A DNA stretch of 64,000 bases. Origin: Unio delphinus. Its lineage: Eukaryota > Mollusca > Bivalvia > Unionida > Unionidae. Position numbers and translations under genes: made by a program. The stretch is taken from positions 248,001 through 312,000 of the forward strand of contig JAQISU010000033.1 in the NCBI GenBank assembly GCA_029339505.1. The letters run 5' to 3'. A model generated the notes under the pieces. It saw only the letters and a program-made list of their open reading frames with translations. It was not told the DNA's origin and searched no databases. This document shows positions 1-12,300 of the stretch, piece after piece (the first letter of the stretch is position 1; every line of letters starts with the position of its first letter).

Positions 1-110
1 GAGCTATCCAACAACCTCTTGAGACCAAAGGTATCAACTTTCTTATTCGTGGAAATGAACAAAATATGATAATGTCGTATTATTAGCATTATTATTTTTA
101 TTACTATTAC

Positions 111-168
<58 letters not shown>

Positions 169-3088
169 GAGAGAACAAAATAATTAAATATTAACCTTCG
201 TTTTTTATAATCATCAGCCTTTGATGGAACTTATACAACAATGCCGACAGGTTCAAAACTAGAAACAACAACAGCAACATCAACATCTGCTACTACGGGT
301 AAGAATTCATTGCCCTTCATTTCTCACAGTAAATATTTATGTTTTTCCACTCTTTAATTACTTTTATTATATGCTGTCGTTCAAAGAGGATTATATTTGG
401 GATATATTTCAACATTCTATGAGATTATTTTAGTTTTTAGAATCCTGTGTTTCCGTTACCAGTGAACACATACAAACAAATATGTTTGAAAGTATCGAAA
501 CTTCTTCAACGTTCGTATGTCTTAAGGAATTGTGATTAAATGATTAAAACTAATAGTATGATTGGTGCCTGCATTTCATTACCTGACGTCCATACCAAAC
601 ACATACCCATGCATAGTTTTCTAACCCTACAGTACAAACTGTGCATTATTAATACATTTTGATATATGCCGCCATTACATTTAAACATAATGAAAAAATT
701 TATAAATGCGCATTTCCCATCATTCATCATATTCAATAAAAACTATTCGGATGTAAGTCATATATGTATTTTATCCGACTAAGCAATTTGTGTTAACAAG
801 AAAAGGATTATGTCGTTTTTACATACGTGTTTGAGATTAACTGTCATTGAGATTTTAGTAAAATTAAAAGAAAACAAAATAAAATACTAAATTGGATATG
901 TGAACATAAATTAACGAAATGACTATTTTATAACAATGCTGGATTTCTTGAATATTCCCTTACGTGAACTTTGTTAAGATGTTCATATTTTTGTACCTAA
1001 TTTGCTAAGAGTCAAACTAAAACATCTCCACGCAGTGTAGAGTATGTATGCATATTTGAAAGTATGTGTAAGAACGTGTAATGTATATATACATGTATGC
1101 ATGTATGAATCTATGTGCGTTTCTATGAATGTATTATGACAAGCAAAATATATCCATCAATATCATGAGAATAAATAAGTTACCTTTTATTTTCCATGAT
1201 TTATCTGGTAGCAAAGTAAATGAATATCAACATTGAAAACAACAACTTAGGAAAGTTCAGCTAATTTTGATTTTTCTAAAGTATACAACGAAAGATTAAA
1301 ATGTACCTAAATGATTTTTTTCTCGCTCGTAAATAATGACAAATATAATACAACAGGTTTGCAAGAATAATGTCCTCAATAAAATCCCATTTTAAATATG
1401 ATGTGTCACCTATAAATGCCTTTAGGCTGATCAGTCAACCGATTTCAAATACAATAAGGAACGGAATGTACAATATTTATTAAAATGTCAACATACGCTT
1501 TGCAAATCCATTGAATAATTGGTATAGTTTGTGAATCTCACAATAAACCTGCTTACTTCCAGAGGTCCAATTCTATGGTTGCATAAAATATGTTGATTGA
1601 GGTTATTACAACACAGCTTATATTCAACCTTGAAAGGAGTATGAATACTAAAGATTTCTTTATATTCGATCAAATTCGCATAATAAATCAATAAAATGTA
1701 ATCTAAAGTGTACCATTTAGTCATTGACAAATGTTACCTCGATAATATCTTTTGAACAAATCTCCATTACTGAATTAATTGAAACAAATTATATATGAAC
1801 GTTCATAGCGAATGTGTGGAGTGGAAGAATTACCGTCAAAGGTTTGAGTTTTAGAACATTTATGTTACACATATGTACTGTACCTGTTCATATAATATGT
1901 TATGTCTGACCTTTGCATCGTTTACATTCACACGTTAAATAAACAAACAATACAAAACGATGCACTGATAAAGATAATCAATCTTTCGAAAACAATTTAC
2001 TTCCATAGAAGAGTAACAATTTCATTGATTGTCGTTTTAGTGTACTCTATGTTCACAACAAACTGTCATCTTCTAATTGTACGAGTATGTAAATTCAATG
2101 TGCGCAGGAAGCAGAATAGGTTAAACAAACGTGTAAGCAAGATTGATAGTACCACAGCGTACATCAGGATTCACTTGGAAGGATTGAAACACTAATATGA
2201 AAAGTTTATACGTTGAATAGAAAAGTAACATTTTCCGTATGAAGAGATGAAGCGCATGTGTGGACTATTTAGTCAGACATGATTGTATTGAAACAAAGAC
2301 ATTGAAGATAACGATATTTTAGATTTGTTGATTTCAATTGTCATGAATGTTAATCTTTCATTAGATTATTGAAGGAGAAAGCTTTATACATTATGCGTTA
2401 TGTCCTACTGACCTTCCGAGACGTGAGACGAGAGTTTAGGTTCAAGCCGAACTATGCACGTGTCCTCCAAAGCTGCATCCGATATTCATAAAGTGCAAGA
2501 ATTAACATGAATTTTATGTCATTTTGTGTTATTTGAATATTATTATTCTTTCCTCAGGAATTTCTGAAACAACATATGTAGAAAAGCCTGAAAGTACATC
2601 CGCAGCTGCAACAACAAGAACAGAATCATCATCGGCCACTACGAGTAAGAGATGTAATTCTCAAAAATTTCCTTTTCAGTGATCCTAATATGTTACTGAT
2701 ACTATTATTGTAAACTATGTTGGAATTTAACACCTTTTATGTATGTATGTCTTTTCTAATGTCTGTTAAGGCATGAGACTGTTTTTCGTATAGAATATTT
2801 TCATTACCTGAAACAAAGTGTACAAGCTGTTTTTGGCTCATTTTTAACACGTCCTTTTCTTTTGATCGCATAAATGTCTGCAGGGATTGATGGATGATGA
2901 CCCATTTATTCCTAAAACAATAGTTAGAACATAGTCATCGGGAAGTAATGCAACTGCAATAGATGGTTAGATACTCATTTGAACTCTTGCTGTCACCGAT
3001 GGTAATTCCATTTAGATTAGCAATAATTTATTTCTGCCGCAAAATTAATTAATATATTTATTTTGATCATGATTTGTCACTTTACACA
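1..3088 (+). repeat. Array unit 1
   Basis: Starts exactly at the window edge at GAGCTATCC. Exons: a 4-30, b 218-298, c 2558-2644. A (TTA)n tract runs from about 108 to 168 without the usual CTTGAGAG end. The long intron between b and c (2.26 kb) has no gene that I trust. Confidence 0.9.
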
Positions 3089-3198
3089 GAGCTATCCAAC
3101 AACCTCTTGAGACCAAAGGTATCAACTTTCTAATTCGTGGAAATGAACAAAATATGATAATGTCGTATTATTAGCATTATTATTTTTATTACTATTAC

Positions 3199-3251
<53 letters not shown>

Positions 3252-6200
3252 TTGAGAGAACAAAATAATTAAATATTAACCTTCGTTTATAATAATCATC
3301 AGCCTTTGATGGAACTTATACAACAATGCCGACAGGTTCAAAACTAGAAACAACAACGGCAACATCAACATCTGCTACTACGGGTAAGAATTCATTGCCC
3401 TTCATTTCTCACAGTAAAGATTTATGTTTTTCCACTCTTTAATTACTTTTATTATATGCTGTCGTTCAAAGAGGATTATATTTGGGATATATTTCAACAT
3501 TCTATGAGATTATTTTAGTTTTCAGAATCCTGTGTTTCCGTTACCAGTGAACACATACAAACAAATATGTTTGAAAGTATCGAAACTTCTTCAACGTTCG
3601 TATGTCTTAAGGAATTGTGATTAAATGATTAAAACTAATAGTATGATTGGTGCCTGCATTTCATTACCTGACGTCCATACCAAACACATACCCATGCATA
3701 GTTTTCTAACCCTACAGTACAAACTGTGCATTATTAATACATTTTGATATATGCCGCCATTACATTTAAACATAATGAAAAAAATTATAAATGCGCATTT
3801 CCCATCATTCATCATATTCAATAAAAACTATTCGGATGTAAGTCATATATGTATTTTATCCGACTAAGCAATTTGTGTTAACAAGAAAAGGATTATGTCG
3901 GTTTTACATACGTGTTTGAGATTAACTGTCATTGAGATTTTAGTAAAAGTAGAAGAAAACAAAATAAAATATTAAATTGGATATGTGAACATAAATTAAC
4001 GAAATGACTATTTTATAACAATGCTGGATTTCTTGAATATTCCCTTACGTGAACTTTGTTAAGATGTTCATATTTTTGTACCTAATTTGCTAAGAGTCAA
4101 ACTAAAACATCTCCACGCAGTGTAGAGTATGTATGCATATTTGAAAGTATGTGTAAAAACGTGTAATGTATATATACATGTATGCATGTATGAATCTATG
4201 TGCGTTTCTATGAATGTATTATGACAAGCAAAATATATCCATCAATATCATGAGAATTAATAAGTTACCTTTTATTTTCCATGATTTATCTGGTAGCAAA
4301 GTAAATGAATATCAACATTGAAAACAACAACTTAGGAAAGTTCAGCTAATTTTGATTTTTCTAAAGTATACAACGAAAGATTAAAATGTACTTAAATGAT
4401 TTTTTTCTCGCTCGTAAATAATGACAAATATAATACAACAGGTTTGCAAGAATAATGTCCTCAATAAAATCCCATTTTAAATATGATGTGTCACCTTTAA
4501 ATGCCTTTAGGCTGATCAGTCAACCGATTTCAAATACAATAAGGAACGGAATGTACAATATTTATTAAAATGTCAACATACGCTTTGCAAATCCATTGAA
4601 TAATTGGTATAGTTTGTGAATCTCACAATAAACCTGCTTACTTCCAGAGGTCCAATTCTATGGTTGCATAAAATATGTTGATTGAGGTTATTACAACACA
4701 GCTTATATTCAACCTTGAAAGGAGTATGAATACTAAAGATTTCTTTATATTCGATCAAATTCGCATAATAAATCAATAAAATGTAATCTAAAGTGTACCA
4801 TTTAGTCATTGACAAATGTTACCTCGATAATATCTTTTGAACAAATCTCCATTACTGAATTAATTGAAACAAATTATATATGAATGTTCATAGCGAATGT
4901 GTGGAGTAGAAGAATTACCGTCAAAGGTTTGAGTTTTAGAACATTTATGTCACACATATGTACTGTACCTGTTCATATAATATGTTATGTCTGACCTTTG
5001 CATCGTTTACATTCACATGTTAAATAAGCAAACAATACAAAACGATGCACTGATAAAGATAATCAATCTTTCCAAAACAATTTACTTCCATAGAAGAGTA
5101 ACAATTTCATTGATTGTCGTTTTAGTGTACTCTATGTTCACAACAAACTGTCATCTTCTAATTGTACGAGTATGTAAATTCAATGTGCGCAGGAAGCAGA
5201 ATAGGTTAAACAAACGTGTAAGCAAGATTCATAGTACCACAGCGTACATCAGGATTCACTTGGAAGGATTGAAACACTAATATGAAAAGTTTATACGTTG
5301 AATAGAAAAGTAACATTTTTCGTATGAAGAGATGAAGCGCATGTGTGGACTATTTAGTCAGACATGATTGTATTGAAACAAAGACATTGAAGATAACGAT
5401 ATTTTAGATTTGTTGATTTCAATTGTCATGAATGTTAATCTTTCATTAGATTATTGAAGGAGAAAGCTTTATACATTATGCGTTATGTCCTACTGACCTT
5501 CCGAGACGTGATCATACAGTTTAGGTTCAAGCCAAACTATGCACGTGTCCTCCAAAGCTGCATCCTATATTCATAAAGTGCAAGAATTAACATGAATTTT
5601 ATGTCATTTTGTGTTATTTGAATATTATTATTCTTTCCTCAGGAATATCTGAAACAACATATGTAGAAAAGCCTGAAAGTACATCCGCAGCTGCAACAAC
5701 AAGAACAGAATCAACATCGGCCACTACGAGTAAGAGATGTAATTCTCAAAAATTTCCTTTTTAGTGATCCTAATATGTTACTGATACTATTATTGTAAAC
5801 TATGTTGGAATTTAACACCTTTTATGTATGTATGTCTTTTCTAATGTCTGTTAAGGCATGAGACTGTTTTTCGTATAGAATATTTTCATTACCTGAAACA
5901 AAGTGTACAAGCTGTTTTTGGCTCATTTTTAACACGTCCTTTTCTTTTGATCGCATAAATGTCTGCAGGGATTGATGGATGATGACCCATTTATTCCTAA
6001 AACAATAGTTAGAACATAGTCATCGGGAAGTAATGCAACTGCAATAGATGGTTAGATACTCATTTGAACTCTTGCTGTCACCGATGGTAATTCCATTTAG
6101 ATTAGCGATAATTTATTTCTGCCGCAAAATTAATTAATATCTTTATTTTGATCATGATTTGTCACTTTACTCAGAGCTATCCAACAACCTCTTGAGACCA

Positions 6201-6283
6201 AAGGTATCAACTTTCTAATTCGTGGAAATGAACAAAATATGATAATGTCGTATTATTAGCATTATTATTTTTAGTACTGTTAC

Positions 6284-6328
<45 letters not shown>

Positions 6329-9300
6329 GAAAACAAAATAATTAAATATTAACCTTCGTTTTTAATAATCATCAGCCTTTGATGGAACTTATACAACAAT
6401 ACCGACAGGTTCAAAACTAGAAACAACAACGGCAACATCAACATCTGCTACTACGGGTAAGAATTCATTGCCCTTCATTTCTCACAGTAAATATTTATGT
6501 TTTTCCACTCTTTAATTACTTTTATTATATGCTGTCGTTCAAAGAGGATTATATTTGGGATATATTTCAACATTCTATGAGATTATTTTAGTTTTTAGAA
6601 TCCTGTGTTTCCGTTACCAGTGAACACATACAGCAGCAGAGAGGGTGAATCCTACAACATTTTTTGTTTTTATTTTTGATTATACCCCTCCAAATAACAC
6701 TAGACCCTTCTCGCGAATAACTAGAAAAAAAAATGACAGTGATTGTTGTCTGAAAACATGGGATGTTGTATTCGCGTTTTCGTTGATGAATCATAAATGT
6801 CACAATGATGTTGTCACTCACCCTCTCTGCTGCTAAGGTTTACGGTGATTTTAACCGAATATTTGATCTAGTCCGATACGATATCGTGTCCTAGGGTCTG
6901 TTAAATTTATTGTCACAAATCCGTGTGGTTTTGACTGAGCGTGACTAAAGAAATTTCTAAATTGATTATGATTCATATCACCGCTGCACCAGGTCTGATG
7001 AATATTTCGTAGCGTATAAGTATCAACGCCGTTAAATACACACAACACATTGCAGTTATCTCTGATCACTTTTGGTATCTGAGTGTATCGTTGAGTGACA
7101 TAGATCACATCAGTGTTTTTATGCCTGCCTCGGGAAAATATTCTAGCAGGATTTGTTTGATTATCTAACATAATATCATCGTATACCACTAAATTGTTAA
7201 TACTTCCATCAATAGCATCAATGCTCGGGGCTTCCTCTATATCAGTAATAAACTCAATAAAATCTTCATCGATTTGAAATTCTTTTGCTTTCTCGTTAAA
7301 ATCCTTTAGCACTTCATAGCATCGCTGATCGTCTATACTCGGGGCTATTAAATACAATTTGTTCCATTTCATCCATCTCGTTATCAAATTAAGTAGCAGT
7401 TGTGTCTTTCCGCTTCCAGATGGTCCGATTATAATCATTCTAATTGAATTCGGCAACATTTCATGATGTTTAATAGGTTCCCCTCGTCGGGTAGCTTAAT
7501 AATCAATTATATTCATGCCGTTATATATAAATTATGGATCTATATTGTGTGAAGTGTAAAAAACGTACTGGCACAGATGACTTGACGACGATTACAACTA
7601 AAAATAACCGATCAGCGCTTTCTGGTAAATGCGTACAATGTAGTACAAAGAAATTTAGATTTGTTTCTAAACCCAAGGAACTCAAGGAACCTTTAAAAAA
7701 AAACGAGGAGGTGATATCGCAGCCAAGCTAACTAAACTCCCTGGAACTCCATGGGCAAAATACCCTGGAGAAAAGCACCTTCCAGGATATAGCTACTGTG
7801 GACCGGGAACAAGACTTGATATCAGACTCAATGATCAAAATCATCCCCGACCCGGTGAGGAACCAATAAACGCTATTGATAAGGCCTGTCACCTTCATGA
7901 TGTATCTTATAAAAGCAGTAATCTGCAGCACAGGCATCTAGCAGATGTGAAATTAATTCATGCGTTAAATGCTATTTCTGATAAATCTTTCAAAGAAAAA
8001 TTGGCTTCCTTTTTGATAAAATCGGCTATGAAAAGTAAATTGATGTTAGGTGCTGGTAATTAATAACAACATGGAATCTATTTATTATTCCCCAAGAGGA
8101 TACTGGAGGGGTAAATCAGCAATCCATAAACTCGCTAGTGCTGCAAAAGTGAAAAAAACCACTGCGGCTCATTGGTTATCCAAACAGGCACTATGGCAAA
8201 TTTATCTACCACCGCCTAAACAAATTCAATTCTCGCATTTTGATGTGACAGTTCCTAATGAAGTTCATCAGGCTGATCTATTATTTCTGCCACATGATCG
8301 TGGTTACAAATACGCATTAACCGTAGTTGATATTGCAAGTCGATACAAAGAAGCAGAACCGTTAAAAACAAAATCAGCCACTGAAGTGGCTTCTGCATTT
8401 GAAAGGATTTATCGAAGGAGTCCTCTGCACTGGCCAAATCTATTACAAATTGATCCTGGCAAGGAATTTCAGGGTGCAGTGTTATCAATAATGAAAAATC
8501 ATAAAGTCACTATCAGACGAGGACATACTGCGCTACATCGTAATCAGGCAATTGTAGAACGGTTTAATAAAACCCTTGCTGAGCGGTTATTTGGATATCA
8601 ATACGCAAAAGAATTCATCCAAGAAAAAAGATCCCGTGAATGGGTTAAAAGGTTACCAGCTGTGATTACTGCACTGAATAACGAGATTACTAGAACCATC
8701 AACATGAAACCTATCAATGCGATTAAAAAGAAGTCGATACCTGAAAAACCACAAAAGGATTTTAGCGTTTCCCAACCAATTCTTGGTAGTAATGTCATTG
8801 TGAGGTACTTATACGAACAAGGAGAGCTTGAGGGTGGCACAAAAAGGGCTACTGATCCTATTTGGAGTGTTACTGCACACAAGATATCTAGTATAACACG
8901 ATCTACGGGTAGACTTCCAATTTATAAACTGGATTCAACTGCCCCTCAACGGAGTTTTACTAGACAACAATTACAAGTGATACCTGAGGATACGCAATTA
9001 CCACCGCATGGGCTTAACTAGCACCCTTGCGTCTATTGCACTCAAGACAAGTCAACATCACATTATTTCTGACATGACCGAGATTGTTATTTTTTCTGTC
9101 AACGGTGAATTGGCGAGGATCCTTATCCGAATACTGCCAACGCATTATACAATTGCAACTTGCGCAGTGATTATTTTGTTGTTGCTTCAAAGTGATTATT
9201 AATTCAGCATCAATATCAAATTCTCGTTGTTTTTTTTTTTGTCTTGTTGTTTGTAACCGGAGAGTTTTTTATCAATAATATCATTATCATCGCCAATGAT

Positions 9301-12300
9301 TTCATCATCGCCACCAATGATTTCATCATCGAAGACAATTCTTCGAAGTTGATTTATTTTTCGTACTCTAGACACTGCGAGATAGACTAAATTCGACCAT
9401 TCTATGCGATTATCTACCATCCAAACAATTGTATCCGATATAGTCAATCCCTGTGAAGAGTGTATTGTTGCTGCATAACCTAGCGTCCATGGGGATTTAT
9501 TAGCACGCAATGCATCTTCAACGACATTGATATCAACCAGCACAATATCATTTAATACGAGAATCTTCTTTTCACGCCCTGACTCTGTCAGGCTTGGAAT
9601 ATCAACTTCGATGTTCTGTTTTCGTGTATCCGATGGCCTATAACATAACGGTACTGGAAGTGTTGCAAATTTTTGTTTATGCAATTCAAATAACTTCATC
9701 TGAAGTGTATCCCTGACTATTTTTCTACTTGCAATGATTAAATCATTTGGTCTCCACGCTTCCCAAAACTCATTCATGGGAGTTTCCGAAATTATTTCAC
9801 GGGCTATTTCACACTGGATTTTATCCGGTTGTAATCTAATTAGTTTCTTAAACTCTTTTAATTTTTCATCAAGTGATCTATGATCGGTATCAATTTCTTC
9901 ATAATAGTCTACAAAACCCTTTAGCCATTCATGGGGGGATGCACCGACAAATGGTGGTGGTTGCCCGTGATCACCGCACATGACGACTTTTGTATTCTTC
10001 AATAACAACCACTCAAGAAATATTTTTAAGACATCTTTGGACACTGTGTCTATTTCATCCCAAATGATAATTTCAGGAATAAATTTCTCTCCCATGCGCT
10101 CAGGAGTCCATTTATCTCCCTTCCATCGGAAAAAGCTGTGATAAGTGCAAGCATTTACCCCTCTCTGTATCATTTCTCTTGCAAGTCTATGAGTTGGTGT
10201 TAGCACAATCATGTTTGGATTGGAAACACGAAATAACTCAATTACCCGGGTTGTTTTTCCTGACCCGCCACAACCGTTTAAATAAACTGTTTTATACAGG
10301 CATATTGGATCAGAAATCGGTGATGCACTAGAAAATTCTGAACACTGATTGCTTTCTAAGTAATTATTTTCAATGGTAATATCTGCTGATGGAATATAAT
10401 CATGAAGCATTTCCTTCTTAATTCTCCATGACCCCCAATTCTCGTTGCCAGTAGCCTTAAAATCAGCCATTTTGCTATTTATGTAAAATGAGTCAGTAGC
10501 AACTCTAACTGCGGTGGTAGGAAATCTATTGATCATTGAAAATAAATTAATAGAAGCATAACCAAGCATAGAAGCTCTCAAATGTGTGTACTACGGATTG
10601 TATCCATCAGTGTAAGTAACAATTGTACCCAATTTGGTTCCATCGGACATAAATGCGTCCTTACGATTGACATATAGGCCCCTATTCGTTAAATCCGTGA
10701 TTACAAAATCGTATTCAGCATTGTCTATAATCAATCGTGAAGAATATCTCGTATTATCATCTTTACCACCTTGGGTAAATTTACCGATTATTCTTCGTCC
10801 AAGGTCTTTTGCTTCATTGTTTCTGATTTCAAATAACTGTCTGGACCAATCCATGATTTGTTGTTCATTAAAATCAGGAAACAGTTTTCGCTCTTCGCTA
10901 ATTATTTTTTCTAGATCAGGTTGTGGTAACCAGACTGATTTCTGTGCTCGATAGGATATAATTGCTTCACTGACAATTAATGATTTTAACATCTTACAAT
11001 CAAGCATATACCGTAATAACTATTGGCATCCAGTGTTTTTCAGACATGTGTTTACCAATCCAAAGATAACTACACGGATGAAGTCCTGTAGCCATTTCAA
11101 ATGATGCTACACAAGCGAATCCGATTAAATCGAAATGTGGCAGTGGTCCATTAATAGCAACACGGGTCATTTCGTGTGTAGGGTGTCCAAATCGTTTGAA
11201 ATATTTCTCACACTCTCCAGACCCAAGAAAACTTCCTGGATAACACGCAATCATATCAACTGAAATAACGGTATCAGCGGTGTATTTTGTATTCCATAAT
11301 CCTCCATGGCCGTATTCAAGACAAGACAATTTGACCTCTGATAAGAACTCACTTCGTGTTGGTTTCCACGCGTTTTCTTCCTAGCAAAATGTGCTACAAC
11401 TGATGGAAGTGTAAAACAGTTTGCTAATAATTGATCGTTGTCTTCCCCCAGAGAACTCTGGGGAGAAAACTCACTAGCTACTTGTTTCATTTGATTATGC
11501 AGCTCTTCAGTACGGTACAATTCTCCGTTGGGCCTTACAAACTGATCAAATCTACATTCTTCGTCTGAAGTACTATGAAATAGCCACACTGACACAGGAT
11601 CTTTTTTACTCAAATGGTAAATAGCATCAAATAATTTCTGCTCTGAAAAAAACTCTTCGGTTCCAAACAGAGTTTGGGATAGATATTTTACGGTTCTATC
11701 CCGTGGGAATATTGTTACTGCAGATGACCACGCGTGTTCGTTATGATCAATAATCTGTATTGGGGTTCCATTTTTATTATATTTCGATTCGTATAATACT
11801 TCACCGGTGATTGTCCTTACCGATATTGGAAATCTCAATGATGTTTCTAATTTGGCTATATCTTGAATTGTTGCCCCATGCTGTTTCACTGTCAGTTCCC
11901 ATTCGGTTATTTTTTTCGTCTTAGATCAGTTAGTTTATTTCCCCGGGACGCATTTGTGAAGTGTTCCATTATTCGTGCTGCTACACAATTGAGCCCTGTC
12001 GAATATTTCATGGGTGCTAGTTTTGCAATATCAGGTTTGTCATTGAGCGGATATATCCCGTAAACAACTGCTGTGACAGGATAAGATCTTTCGTAGTAGG
12101 GTTTATCAATTCCAGTCAAAATTCCCGGTTTTGAATCCTGATTCACAGTGACAGTTTTTTTGCCCTTAAGAATAGGCTCGTATTTGTCCCTAATGATCCA
12201 TTTTCCATTATCACGGATAAGGAATTTTATTCGAAAAAAATTTCTTTCTTCCCCAACATTTGAGATTATCACTGCTGCTTTTTCATCATTCATGGTAGCG

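Noticed and set aside
108..168. (TTA)n tract as a possible CRISPR or telomere-like array
   Set aside because: It is a simple trinucleotide microsatellite inside an intron, with no spacers.
536..736. 66-74-residue minus-strand ORF repeated in every unit
   Set aside because: Intronic. A one-base deletion in units 6 and 12 alters its start, and there is no supporting motif beyond a hydrophobic end.
1488..1730. 73-80-residue minus-strand ORF repeated in every unit
   Set aside because: Same intron. An indel in units 3, 9 and 15 changes its start and N-terminus without any sign of selection, so it is likely chance.
1902..2195. 97-residue plus-strand ORF repeated in every unit (also 4987, 24694, 27752 and so on)
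   Set aside because: It lies inside the long b-c intron. It is kept open only because the units are recent duplicates, its changes among units are mostly amino-acid changing, and it has no recognisable domain.
6645..6836. 63-77-residue ORFs on both strands of the terminal repeats
   Set aside because: They occur identically in both inverted repeats and overlap the element ends. No domain is visible.
9008..9202. 64-residue plus-strand ORF with a hydrophobic end
   Set aside because: The opposite strand carries the HNH-like CxxC...GH...CxxCN domain over the same bases, which explains the open frame better.
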